Assembly (NCBI GenBank): GCA_910578365.1
Contig: CAJTRC010000067.1
Coordinates: 1 to 12,943 of the forward strand
Origin: an uncultured Muribaculaceae bacterium
GTDB lineage: Bacteria; Bacteroidota; Bacteroidia; Bacteroidales; Muribaculaceae
DNA: 12,943 nucleotides
Direction of reading: 5' to 3'
Shown piece after piece: positions 6,505-12,943 of this stretch (positions within the stretch are counted from its first letter, which is position 1; the number at the start of each line of letters is the position of its first letter). The translations under genes were made by a program, and so were the position numbers. The notes beneath the pieces were generated by a model that was given only the letters and a program-made list of their open reading frames with translations, did no database searches and had not been told where the DNA came from.

Positions 6505-7202
6505 AAAGTGTTTGTAGAGTTGTTGTTGAGAGCGGCGGCCTCGAGTTCGGTCCAGAGTCGTTCGGTGGGTACGGGTGCTTCGATTTCGATTAGTTGCCTC
6601 GATACCGGATGCACGAAACTGATGCGTCGTGCCAGTAGCGAAATGGAGCCGTCGGGGTTCGAGCGTTTGTCGCCGTATTTGAGGTCGCCTCGTATGGTGC
6701 TGCCAATGGCGCTGAGCTGTACGCGAATCTGGTGTTTGCGTCCGGTAATCAGCTGCACTTCCACCAGTGTGAACCTTTCGCCTGTGGCCAGGGTGCGGTA
6801 GCGCAGTCGGGCTTCTTTGGAGCCGGGCACTTCGTGGTCGTGTGCGGTCGACTTGTTTGTTTTCTCCACCGTGGTAATCCAGTGGTGGAGTTCGCCGTGC
6901 TGAGGCTGCGGAGCCTTGCGGGTGAGTGCCCAGTAAGTTTTGTGAACCTCGCCTTTCCGGAACATTTCGTTCATGCGCGAGAGGGCCTTGGAAGTCTTGG
7001 CGAAAACCACCAGGCCGCCTACAGGCCTGTCAAGGCGGTGCACCACGCCCAGAAACACATTGCCCGGTTTGGCATCGCGCTCCTTTATAAGGCGTTTGAG
7101 CGACTCTACCAGCGGTTCGTCGCCGGTTTTGTCGCCCTGCACTATTTCGCCCGGGGCCTTGTTGACAATCAGCAGGTGGTTGTCTTCGTAGATAATGTCC
7201 AT
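6501..7202 (-). CDS. RluA-family RNA pseudouridine synthase
   Basis: This is a 233-aa protein from the ATG at 7202. An in-frame GTG at 7229 would add 9 residues, but MDIIYEDNHLLIVNKAPGEIVQ is the typical family opening, so the internal ATG is preferred. The catalytic motif HRLDRPVGG is at 55-63 with D58 as the nucleophilic Asp. The core continues with LVVFAKTSKALSRMNEMF and HKTYWAL, and then the nucleotide-binding motif LITGRKHQIRVQLSAIG (151-167). There is no N-terminal S4 domain, so this is a short single-domain member. The target uridine (23S rRNA or tRNA) cannot be told from sequence alone, so no rlu letter is given. It overlaps fmt by 4 nt, pairing two translation-related genes in one operon. 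Its upstream gap holds the large inverted repeat at 7250-7371. Confidence 0.93.
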   Translation of the reverse strand: MDIIYEDNHLLIVNKAPGEIVQGDKTGDEPLVESLKRLIKERDAKPGNVFLGVVHRLDRPVGGLVVFAKTSKALSRMNEMFRKGEVHKTYWALTRKAPQPQHGELHHWITTVEKTNKSTAHDHEVPGSKEARLRYRTLATGERFTLVEVQLITGRKHQIRVQLSAIGSTIRGDLKYGDKRSNPDGSISLLARRISFVHPVSRQLIEIEAPVPTERLWTELEAAALNNNSTNTL

Positions 7203-7249
7203 ATATTTTTGAAACAGCGGGTGTTGCACATTACTGATAAGTTCATGTC

Positions 7250-7371
7250 AGAAATCTCACACAGAGTATGCCGAGAACACAGAGCGCTTGTATTAATGCC
7301 GTTATTGTCAGCGCTTTGCCGACGAGCATTATTTCTCTCTGTGTTCTCTGTGTTCTCTGTGTGAGATTTCT
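7250..7371. repeat. Large imperfect inverted repeat of CTCTGTGTT-type units (dispersed palindromic element candidate)
   Basis: The left arm (7250-7284) and right arm (7337-7371) are 35 nt each and separated by 52 nt. Seventeen outer bases (AGAAATCTCACACAGAG and its complement) and 12 inner bases (GAGAACACAGAG and its complement) match perfectly, separated by a 6-nt block that mostly mismatches (TATGCC against AACACA). The right arm contains three 9-bp tandem units: CTCTGTGTT, CTCTGTGTT and CTCTGTGTG. The 52-nt centre has further self-complementarity: AGCGCT at 7283-7288 and 7310-7315, and AATGC at 7295-7299 with GCATT at 7326-7330. It has no coding capacity. It fills most of the gap between the phosphohexomutase stop (7411) and the pseudouridine synthase start, so in RNA it would fold into a long hairpin that could end or protect the transcript. 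The form resembles REP/MITE-like intergenic elements; family membership is inferred. Confidence 0.8.
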
Positions 7372-7410
7372 TCAGTTATGTGAAACCCTCTAAAGGTACA
7401 TGATTTACAA

Positions 7411-9168
7411 TCAGATTCCGAGGTCTTTCTTCAGGAGCTCAATTTTCTCGGCTGCCGTTTTTTCGGCTGCGTCGAAGTCTTCCTTGGCGGCCATGTGGCC
7501 CTTAACCTCCATGTAGAACTTGATTTTGGGTTCAGTACCGGACGGACGTACCGACACCTTCGAACCGTCTTCGGTGAAGTACTGCAGCACGTTGCTGGTG
7601 GTGGGGAAGTCCATCTTTGTAACTTTGCCTGTGGCGATTTCGGTGCAGTTGAGGTCGGCATAGTCCTTTACTAATGTCACGGGGCTTCCGCCGAGCTGTT
7701 TTGGCGGGTTGGCACGGAATTCCTTCATCATCTTCTGGATTTCTTCGGCGCCTTCCTTGCCGGTGCGTACAACCGACACTCCCACTTCGTGGCTGTATCC
7801 GTTCTGTACGTAGATGTCCTGAAGCATTTCCAGGAAGTTCATGCCGTTGTCCTTGGCCCATGCTGCGATTTCGGCCATGAGCGAGATTGCCGAAACAGAG
7901 TCTTTGTCGCGTACGAAGTCTTCAGCCAGGAAGCCGTAGCTTTCCTCGCCGCCGCCCAGGTAGCGTTCGGTGCCTTCGAGGTCGCGGATTACACTGGCAA
8001 TCCATTTGAAGCCTGTGTAGCAGTCGTACATCTTTACGTTGTAGTTTTCGGCGATTGTCTTGATTGTTTCGGTTGTAACGATGGTCTTGACCACGTATTC
8101 GTTGCCTTTGAGTTTGCTCATCTCGCGGTTGCGTCGCATGATATAGTTGAGCAGAATCATTACAATCTGGTTGCCGTTGAGGAGTCGGTAGTTGCCACTG
8201 CGGTCGCGAACCACGCAGCCGATACGGTCGGCATCGGGGTCAGATGCGAATACAACGTCGGCATCGGTTTCGCGGGCGCGTTCTATGGCCATGGCCATTG
8301 CCGAGGGTACTTCGGGGTTAGGCGACTCCACGGTCGAGAAGTTGCCGTCGGGGATATCCTGTTCAGGTACATGGATTATGTTGGTGAAGCCGTAGTTGCG
8401 CAGCGAGTCGGGCACAAGTTCCACACCGGTGCCATGGATGGGGGTGTACACAATCTTGAGGTCGGCGTGACGCTTAATTACCTCGGGGTCGAGGCTGAGG
8501 CCTTTGATTTCCTTGAGGAAGGCATCATCGACTTCTTTGCCTATAATCTGAATCTTGTCGGGGTTGCCCTGGAATTTAATCTGGTCGACGTCGGTGATAC
8601 GGTTTACGTTATCAATGATGTTTACGTCGTGCGGGGCAATAATCTGAGCACCGTCGGCCCAGTATGCCTTGTATCCGTTGTATTCCTTGGGGTTGTGCGA
8701 TGCAGTGATGTTGACACCGCTCTGGCATCCGAAGTAGCGGATGGCGTACGACAGTTCGGGAGTGGGGCGGAAGCTGTCGAAGAGGTAAACCTTTATGCCG
8801 TTGGCCGAGAATATGTTTGCTACTATTTCGGCGAACTTGCGCGAGTTGTTACGCACATCGTGACCTACTGCAACGCTGATTTCGGGCAGGTCTTTGAATG
8901 CTTCCTTTAGGTAGTTGGCCAGGCCCTGGGTGGCCGCGCCTACGGTGTAGATGTTCATGCGGTTGGTGCCGGCGCCCATGATTCCGCGCAGACCGCCGGT
9001 GCCGAATTCGAGGTCGCGGTAGAACGACTCGATAAGTTCGGTTTTGTCGTCGGCGTCGAGCATACGCTGTACTTCGGCGCGGGTTTCTTCGTCATATCCG
9101 GGGCGGAGCCACAGCTTCGCCTTCTCTGTCACCTGCTCAAGGAGTTGTTTGTCTTGGTTCTGTTCCAT
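7411..9168 (-). CDS. Alpha-D-phosphohexomutase family phosphoglucomutase/phosphomannomutase
   Basis: The product is 585 aa, the length of the longer PGM2/PgcA-like phosphoglucomutases. It interconverts hexose-1-phosphate and hexose-6-phosphate in the cytoplasm, feeding glycogen, nucleotide sugars and cell-envelope glycans. All four family motifs are intact: the phosphoserine loop TASHNP (155-160, S157), the metal-binding loop DPDADR (310-315), the sugar-binding loop GGGEES (405-410) and the phosphate-binding loop RPSGTEPK (541-548). The N-terminal EFGTGGLRG (54-62) is also typical. Substrate preference (glucose, mannose or both) cannot be decided by eye, so no gene symbol is assigned. The gene is monocistronic in appearance: it has its own promoter about 180 nt upstream and a large palindromic element after it. 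Confidence 0.95.
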   Translation of the reverse strand: MEQNQDKQLLEQVTEKAKLWLRPGYDEETRAEVQRMLDADDKTELIESFYRDLEFGTGGLRGIMGAGTNRMNIYTVGAATQGLANYLKEAFKDLPEISVAVGHDVRNNSRKFAEIVANIFSANGIKVYLFDSFRPTPELSYAIRYFGCQSGVNITASHNPKEYNGYKAYWADGAQIIAPHDVNIIDNVNRITDVDQIKFQGNPDKIQIIGKEVDDAFLKEIKGLSLDPEVIKRHADLKIVYTPIHGTGVELVPDSLRNYGFTNIIHVPEQDIPDGNFSTVESPNPEVPSAMAMAIERARETDADVVFASDPDADRIGCVVRDRSGNYRLLNGNQIVMILLNYIMRRNREMSKLKGNEYVVKTIVTTETIKTIAENYNVKMYDCYTGFKWIASVIRDLEGTERYLGGGEESYGFLAEDFVRDKDSVSAISLMAEIAAWAKDNGMNFLEMLQDIYVQNGYSHEVGVSVVRTGKEGAEEIQKMMKEFRANPPKQLGGSPVTLVKDYADLNCTEIATGKVTKMDFPTTSNVLQYFTEDGSKVSVRPSGTEPKIKFYMEVKGHMAAKEDFDAAEKTAAEKIELLKKDLGI

Positions 9169-9351
9169 GATGGGTTTTATGTTAAGTAAGTCTTAAATAT
9201 TTATACGCCTAAGTGTACATCGGCAAGTCGTGCTGTGCTTTATATCCTTTGTATAGCTTGCAGCGCCATGTTCTTTCGCGAACGAAATCCACTCTGCGAT
9301 ACTTTACCGGAGATTATAATTTTCACGACTTACATATTGGTTGTGTTTTTA

Positions 9352-9382
9352 CAAAGATATGGAATTACTTGTGATTATACAA
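9352..9382 (-). promoter_or_regulatory. Bacteroidota-type promoter of the phosphohexomutase gene
   Basis: The minus strand has TTG (9382-9380), a 20-nt spacer and TATCTTTG (9359-9352), an exact match to the -7 consensus TAnnTTTG with a normal -33 spacing. Transcription would begin near 9345, giving a leader of about 177 nt before the ATG at 9168. I see no known riboswitch in that leader, only small hairpins such as the one around 9274-9287 (TTTCG...CGAAA). Confidence 0.72.
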
Positions 9383-9384
9383 GT
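9367..9384. promoter_or_regulatory. Candidate operator: ACTTGT-N6-ACAAGT on the -33 element
   Basis: A perfect 6-bp inverted repeat with a 6-bp spacer (ACTTGT, GATTAT, ACAAGT) spans 18 bp. It covers the TTG (-33) element of the phosphohexomutase promoter and about two thirds of the spacer. The geometry fits a dimeric helix-turn-helix regulator that would block or assist sigma factor binding. The regulator is unknown; chance is possible in AT-rich DNA. Confidence 0.4.
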
Positions 9385-9417
9385 TGCAAATCTTAAAAGT
9401 TTTGATTTTGGGATAGT

Positions 9418-10317
9418 TTAACCAAATATCAGTATCTCTAACACGAGCATCACCGGTGCCGCGAACAGCAGCGAGTCGATGCGGTCGAGTATGCCTCCGT
9501 GGCCCGGAATGAGGCGCCCGGAGTCTTTTACTCCCATGGTGCGTTTGATAAGCGATTCGAACAGGTCGCCCCAGGTGGCTGCCACGCTTATGGCCGAGCC
9601 TATGAGGGCCCAGGCTGCGGCGTACAGGCCTTTGGACATGTCCGGAGTGTGGTCGCTGCTATAAGAAAGCAGGGCGAAGACCACGCCGGCAATGATGCTG
9701 AAAGCCATGCCGCCCCAGAAGCCTTCCCACGATTTTTTGGGCGAGAGGCGTTCGAACAGGCGACGTTTGCCATAGAGCGACCCCACGCAGTAGGCGCCGG
9801 TATCGTTGAGCCATATCATTACGAAAAGCATCAGCGGTACCTGCCGGCCAAGTCCGGAAGTGTCGCCAAGTGCGGCCAGGCAGCCAAGTGGCACAGCTAT
9901 ATATATCCAGCCCGTTGCACTGTAGGCGAAACGCTGCAACGCCCCCTGGCGCTTGTCGTAAAGTGTCAGCAGAAAGCGCATTGCTATAGCGACGATGCCG
10001 ATAATGGCAATGGCCGTCGTAGCGTAGGTTGTTATTAATGTGCATGTGCTTTTGCTTACAACCCAGCCGCATAACAATATAAATGGCGATATTGTTATTG
10101 CAAAGCAGCCGGCCGTACCCAGTACGGCCATACATTTGTTTATGAATTCCGTGACATTCTGCGCTTTGCCGCAGCAGAGGTTCTGTAGCTCTATGCCTGC
10201 AAGTATAGCAAACAGCAGGCCCAGCAGATATATGCCGTTGGAGTCGATAAGTATTGCGGCAAGAATCACGGCCACATATACTACACCCGCCATGGTGCGG
10301 GTTATAAGGTTTTTCAT
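9418..10317 (-). CDS. cdsA: Phosphatidate cytidylyltransferase (CDP-diglyceride synthase)
   Basis: This is a 299-aa polytopic inner-membrane enzyme that makes CDP-diacylglycerol from phosphatidate and CTP, the committed precursor of all phospholipids. The C-terminal family signature is complete (about 255-281): SLIKRTMGVKD, then SGRLIPGHGGILDRID. The upstream conserved block WLNDTGAYCVGSLYGKRRLF...SPKKSWEGFWGG lies at 169-203. Hydrophobic segments occur at about 10-25, 28-45, 65-88, 97-118, 135-150, 160-172, 204-220, 232-248 and 284-298. The ATG at 10317 is preceded by its own promoter with a very short leader. In several Bacteroidales I recall cdsA following ftsH; here its upstream neighbour is instead a secreted protease gene with its own terminator. 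Confidence 0.96.
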   Translation of the reverse strand: MKNLITRTMAGVVYVAVILAAILIDSNGIYLLGLLFAILAGIELQNLCCGKAQNVTEFINKCMAVLGTAGCFAITISPFILLCGWVVSKSTCTLITTYATTAIAIIGIVAIAMRFLLTLYDKRQGALQRFAYSATGWIYIAVPLGCLAALGDTSGLGRQVPLMLFVMIWLNDTGAYCVGSLYGKRRLFERLSPKKSWEGFWGGMAFSIIAGVVFALLSYSSDHTPDMSKGLYAAAWALIGSAISVAATWGDLFESLIKRTMGVKDSGRLIPGHGGILDRIDSLLFAAPVMLVLEILIFG

Positions 10318-10334
10318 CGATTTTATGTTTTTTG

Positions 10335-10365
10335 CAAAGATAATAATTTTTTTGATATGTTACAA
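10335..10365 (-). promoter_or_regulatory. cdsA: Bacteroidota-type promoter of cdsA
   Basis: The minus strand shows TTG (10365-10363), a 20-nt A/T-rich spacer and an exact TATCTTTG (10342-10335). The start site would be near 10328, leaving a leader of only about 10 nt before the ATG at 10317. The TTG is formed by the end of the upstream terminator's T-tract. Confidence 0.72.
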
Positions 10366-10396
10366 AAAAAACAGAGCCGCAAAGGTTGCGGCTCTG
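10364..10396 (-). terminator. Intrinsic terminator of the S8 protease gene
   Basis: On the minus strand CAGAGCCGCAA (10396-10386) pairs perfectly with TTGCGGCTCTG (10382-10372) over 11 bp around a 3-nt loop. It is followed directly by eight T residues (10371-10364). It starts 21 nt after the protease stop codon. This is the clearest terminator in the window. Confidence 0.92.
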
Positions 10397-10417
10397 CTAT
10401 ATAAAGCGAAGTTGGAT

Positions 10418-12700
10418 TTATTTCACTGCCACGCGACGGCTGAGAATGCCGTTGACATTGATAATGTAGATGCCGGGCTGAAGGTTTTCGCCGCAGATTT
10501 CGGCTGTGTCGCCATTTACGTCGGAGGTAATTACAGGGCGTCCGTTGAGGTCGTAGACTACAGTCTTGACCGATGATGCGCCGGGTGCCACTACCTGCCA
10601 GTTGTTGCCTTCGGCTGTGATGATTATGTCGGCGGGGCTGAGGGTTACGTCGCTTACGCCGGCTCCGATTTTCACGGCCATCTTAATGCCTTCGATAGCG
10701 TTCATTTTGCCTGCTCCCCAGCGTATTTTGTTTTGGGGGTCGTTGGGATCTGTCGAGGTATTCTCTATGATATAGCGGATATCGGCGGGTGTGAGCTGAG
10801 GGTTTGCCTGAAGCCAGAGAGCGCCGATGCCTGCCGCGATGGGCGACGACATGGAGGTACCCTGCATGGTCTGGTAGTAGTGGCTTTTGCCCTGAGCTGT
10901 GGTGCTTGCGGCAACATGGCCCATGCCTAAGCCGCTGGCGGAATAATATGCCGAGGAAATCGAGCTGATGATGCCGGCGCCGGGGGCGCATACCAAAGGC
11001 AGAGTGCGGCCGTCGGCCAGAGGTCCGTACGACGAGAAAGGCGAAATCTTTCCTACGCCGAAAGTACCGCCCGGATAGCTGATTACTTTGCCGTTAAGAT
11101 TGGCCCATCTGTTACGGGTGTTCCACGAACCTATGCATATCATGTTGTCGCCGCAGGCCAGGCTGCTGATCGACATGTCGGCGTTGCCGCTGGTCCAGCC
11201 ATCTACGCCCATATCGGAGAGCGCTATTTTTATGGGAATGCTTGAATCGATGGTATAGTTCACCAAGTCAAAACTCTGGCCTTCCTCACCGCTTATTTCA
11301 ATGCCGAACACATAGCGCTGGCTGCCGTTGCCCGAGGCGATGGATGTGTTCATTGTTATGTTTGTCTGGCAACGCGAGTTGGGTAAAATAAATTTCTGGA
11401 CAATATTTATTGTCGAGCGGTAGCCGAATGTCAGGTCGAAAGCCTCGTCGGTGATGTAGCCGGGTAATTTGTTGCTCGTGCCTGCCAGTTTGATATCTGT
11501 GTTTGTTGACCCGGGCAGGTCGTAGCTGAATATTTCTTTTTTAGCAGTGCGGTCATAAACCACAAAGCGGTAGTTCAGCGGGCGGTAGTCGCCCGACCAT
11601 ATTTCGAGGTTGCCGGTGCAGTTTGAACCGTCGAGTGAGGTAATGAAGGTCTTGACACTCTTTTCGCCGGCGGTAAAGGTTTTGGCGAGTGTGTTTGTGG
11701 TTTCACCGTCGTTGCCTGCCGCTATGAACAGTGGTACTTGTTTGGCTATTTCGTTGAGGGCTGCAGTGCCTTCGCCGAAATTGTCGTGCGAGCCGGATGG
11801 GATACCGAACGACAGGTTTATTACTCCCGGTTTGCCGCTGGCGAGGATATGCTTCATCAGCGTTTCGCAAGAGAGTATGATGTTGTTAATTCTGTTACTG
11901 CCGCAACCTGCAATTATTTCAGCTTCAGGAGCCGCTCCGCGGAAAGGTAGGGGTTTGTTGCGTTGAGGAGTACCCGTAGTGCCCAGGGCGCTCACGGTGT
12001 AGTAGTCGCCGTTGCCTTCGTACGAGCCGGCCATACAGCCCATGGTGTGTGTGCCGTGGGTATGGTCGGTGCGGTCGGATGTGAAACCTGCGATTGCCTG
12101 TGGAGTATCGTAGATTGTTGCGTTGCCGTTATCATCATATACCCAGAGCTTTTTGACGCGGCTTCCCGAGAGGTCTTTTGTAAGAAAGTTTGCATGGTTG
12201 GGATCCATGCCGATGTCGAATATGCCGGCTATGACGCCTTTGCCGGTATAGGGCATTTCGAGGCCTTCGCCGGCGAAAACCTGGTCAATGCCGGTGCTTG
12301 ATTCGGCACGGGCCTTGTCGAGGTAGCATTCAACTTCGGGCGGAAATGAGATTCGCAGGGCGAGATCCGATTCCGACAGCGCTATGATATCGCTCATGGC
12401 GCCGATGCAGAAAGCCTCTTTGCCTAAGATGGTACGGACTTCAATGCCGTAGGCCTCAAGGTTCTCGGCAGTGGTGCCTTCATTGAGATAGGCAATGAAG
12501 TCTGCAGTGACTTCGCTGCGGGAGTCAGTGCTGTGGAAGAAGGATGCCTTCATGATGTCGGGCTGAACTGCCTCCGGATTCTGCACTGCATTTAGATACT
12601 GGTTGACATAACTCTGTGCGGTAGCGCTCAGACTGTTCTGGGCCGACAGATTCTGGCAAAGCGCCAAAGCCAACGCAAGTGGCAAGTATTGCTTTTTCAT
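10418..12700 (-). CDS. Secreted S8 subtilisin-like serine protease with T9SS-type C-terminal sorting domain
   Basis: This is a 760-aa protein. Residues 1-20 form a Sec signal peptide (LALALALCQNLSA). Residues about 25-135 look like a propeptide, including an I9-inhibitor-like stretch near 65-120. The S8 domain carries a complete triad: D162 (AGIFDIGMD), H215 in HGTHTMG and S616 in GTSMSSP; the oxyanion Asn is N330 in IAAGNDGE. Between N330 and S616 lie about 285 residues, so there is a beta-rich insertion of roughly 340-500 not present in simple subtilisins. After the catalytic domain (to about 675), the last 60 residues (VKTVVYDLNGRP, LQPGIYIINVNG, SRRVAVK) match the type A sorting tail of T9SS cargo. 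The protein is therefore predicted to cross the outer membrane and be released or anchored at the surface. The substrate is unknown; general proteolysis of host or dietary protein is an inference. The gene has its own promoter and terminator. Confidence 0.94.
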   Translation of the reverse strand: MKKQYLPLALALALCQNLSAQNSLSATAQSYVNQYLNAVQNPEAVQPDIMKASFFHSTDSRSEVTADFIAYLNEGTTAENLEAYGIEVRTILGKEAFCIGAMSDIIALSESDLALRISFPPEVECYLDKARAESSTGIDQVFAGEGLEMPYTGKGVIAGIFDIGMDPNHANFLTKDLSGSRVKKLWVYDDNGNATIYDTPQAIAGFTSDRTDHTHGTHTMGCMAGSYEGNGDYYTVSALGTTGTPQRNKPLPFRGAAPEAEIIAGCGSNRINNIILSCETLMKHILASGKPGVINLSFGIPSGSHDNFGEGTAALNEIAKQVPLFIAAGNDGETTNTLAKTFTAGEKSVKTFITSLDGSNCTGNLEIWSGDYRPLNYRFVVYDRTAKKEIFSYDLPGSTNTDIKLAGTSNKLPGYITDEAFDLTFGYRSTINIVQKFILPNSRCQTNITMNTSIASGNGSQRYVFGIEISGEEGQSFDLVNYTIDSSIPIKIALSDMGVDGWTSGNADMSISSLACGDNMICIGSWNTRNRWANLNGKVISYPGGTFGVGKISPFSSYGPLADGRTLPLVCAPGAGIISSISSAYYSASGLGMGHVAASTTAQGKSHYYQTMQGTSMSSPIAAGIGALWLQANPQLTPADIRYIIENTSTDPNDPQNKIRWGAGKMNAIEGIKMAVKIGAGVSDVTLSPADIIITAEGNNWQVVAPGASSVKTVVYDLNGRPVITSDVNGDTAEICGENLQPGIYIINVNGILSRRVAVK

Positions 12701-12746
12701 ACTTTGTTATCTGGTTGTAAGTTTGATTATCGATTAATATTTCATG

Positions 12747-12758
12747 ATGACCGGTCAT
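12747..12758. promoter_or_regulatory. 12-bp perfect palindrome in the protease leader
   Basis: ATGACCGGTCAT is a perfect palindrome lying about 47 nt upstream of the protease ATG and downstream of the predicted start site. It could be an operator or a small leader hairpin. There is no independent support. Confidence 0.3.
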
Positions 12759-12800
12759 GCCCTGACAAGGCAACTGCCGGATTTTAGATTTAAGCTTTCG

Positions 12801-12831
12801 CAAAATTACAATAAAAAGGTAAGATAGCCAA
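12801..12831 (-). promoter_or_regulatory. Bacteroidota-type promoter of the S8 protease gene
   Basis: The minus strand shows TTG (12831-12829), a 20-nt spacer and TAATTTTG (12808-12801), matching TAnnTTTG. The spacing is the same as in the two other promoters of this window. The start site would be near 12794, giving a leader of about 94 nt before the ATG at 12700. Confidence 0.65.
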
Positions 12832-12865
12832 TAGCATGAATGCAAAAAATATAAAAAAAGAAGAC

Positions 12866-12889
12866 AAAATATGTTGTATAACATATTTT
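12866..12889. repeat. AT-rich perfect inverted repeat at the right end of the window
   Basis: AAAATATGTT (12866-12875) and AACATATTTT (12880-12889) are perfectly complementary around GTAT. It lies upstream of the protease promoter in a stretch (12701-12943) with no convincing gene. On the + strand it ends in a T-run, so it could be a weak terminator for a + strand transcript. On either strand it could also end a gene beyond the window, or be a regulator site about 35 nt upstream of the -33 element. Confidence 0.45.
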
Positions 12890-12943
12890 TGGCGTATAGA
12901 TGTTTTTTTCAGGAGTAGTTTCAAGCATTCGGCAAGCAAAAAT

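Noticed and set aside
7203..7229. 9-codon extension of the pseudouridine synthase from a GTG
   Set aside because: The internal ATG at 7202 begins exactly at the conserved family N-terminus; the extra residues are not family-like. It cannot be fully excluded.
7372..7410. TACCTTTA (minus strand, 7398-7391) as a promoter for the rluA-like/fmt pair
   Set aside because: It differs from TAnnTTTG at the last base and has no TTG at the proper distance; support is too weak to list as a feature.
7789..8910. 373-codon open frame on the + strand
   Set aside because: It lies entirely antisense to the phosphohexomutase gene, whose motifs are all intact. The frame is open because of the codon usage of the real gene, and its protein is a Val/Ala/Gly-rich mixture without recognisable domains.
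12607..12618. Single CTCTGTG match inside the protease gene as another copy of the palindromic repeat
   Set aside because: Only 7 bases match and it is within coding sequence; this is expected by chance.
12525..12884. 119-codon frame on the minus strand
   Set aside because: It overlaps the N-terminal coding part of the protease in another frame and crosses the protease promoter. The hydrophobic start is a by-product of AT-rich DNA.
1..12943. CRISPR array, tRNA or rRNA genes, integrase or transposase, attachment sites
   Set aside because: No regularly spaced repeats, no tRNA-like cloverleaf or TTCGA-type arm in the gaps, no recombinase motifs, and no direct-repeat boundaries were found by eye.

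Overview
The window looks like a chromosomal segment of a Bacteroidales bacterium, possibly of the Muribaculaceae (S24-7) type. The evidence is: several copies of the Bacteroidota promoter pattern (TTG, about 20 nt, TAnnTTTG); Gram-negative lipoprotein and Sec signals; a subtilase with a C-terminal tail of the type IX secretion (T9SS) sorting type; and the general look of the housekeeping proteins. The family-level placement is inference. Nothing marks the segment as a phage, plasmid or integrative element, and there is no CRISPR array, rRNA or recognisable tRNA. The genes I recognise are mostly core genes.

Layout. On the + strand at the left edge lie the last 18 codons of an unidentified gene (1-57) and, 9 nt later, a secreted carboxymuconolactone decarboxylase-like/cupin fusion protein (67-882). 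Everything else is on the minus strand. In transcription order (right to left) these are: a secreted S8 subtilisin-like protease with a T9SS-like tail (12700-10418), cdsA for phospholipid synthesis (10317-9418), an alpha-D-phosphohexomutase/phosphoglucomutase (9168-7411), an RluA-family pseudouridine synthase (7202-6501) overlapping fmt, methionyl-tRNA formyltransferase (6504-5539), then a likely three-gene envelope operon made of a 95-aa two-helix membrane protein (5340-5053), a PstS-like substrate-binding lipoprotein (5010-4012) and a TPR protein (3900-2284), and finally rarA, an AAA+ ATPase of replication-fork maintenance (2217-925).

Regulatory layer. Three good Bacteroidota-type promoters are visible on the minus strand: upstream of the protease (12801-12831), of cdsA (10335-10365) and of the phosphohexomutase (9352-9382). 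The last has a 6-6-6 inverted repeat lying on its -33 element, a good operator candidate. A textbook intrinsic terminator ends the protease gene (10364-10396), and its U-tract is the same DNA as the -33 region of the cdsA promoter. Other stem-loops or palindromes lie at 2232-2257, 3956-3971, 3985-4004, 5391-5414, 12747-12758 and 12866-12889.

Least expected features. A large imperfect inverted repeat built from CTCTGTGTT-type units (7250-7371) looks like a dispersed intergenic palindromic element. The 95-aa/PstS-like/TPR cluster has no Pst transporter genes beside it and appears to be a Bacteroidota envelope module of unclear function. A short signal-peptide-like reading frame (891-974) runs into the 3' end of rarA and may be the remnant of a lost downstream gene. 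I see no clearly new defence or mobile system here.
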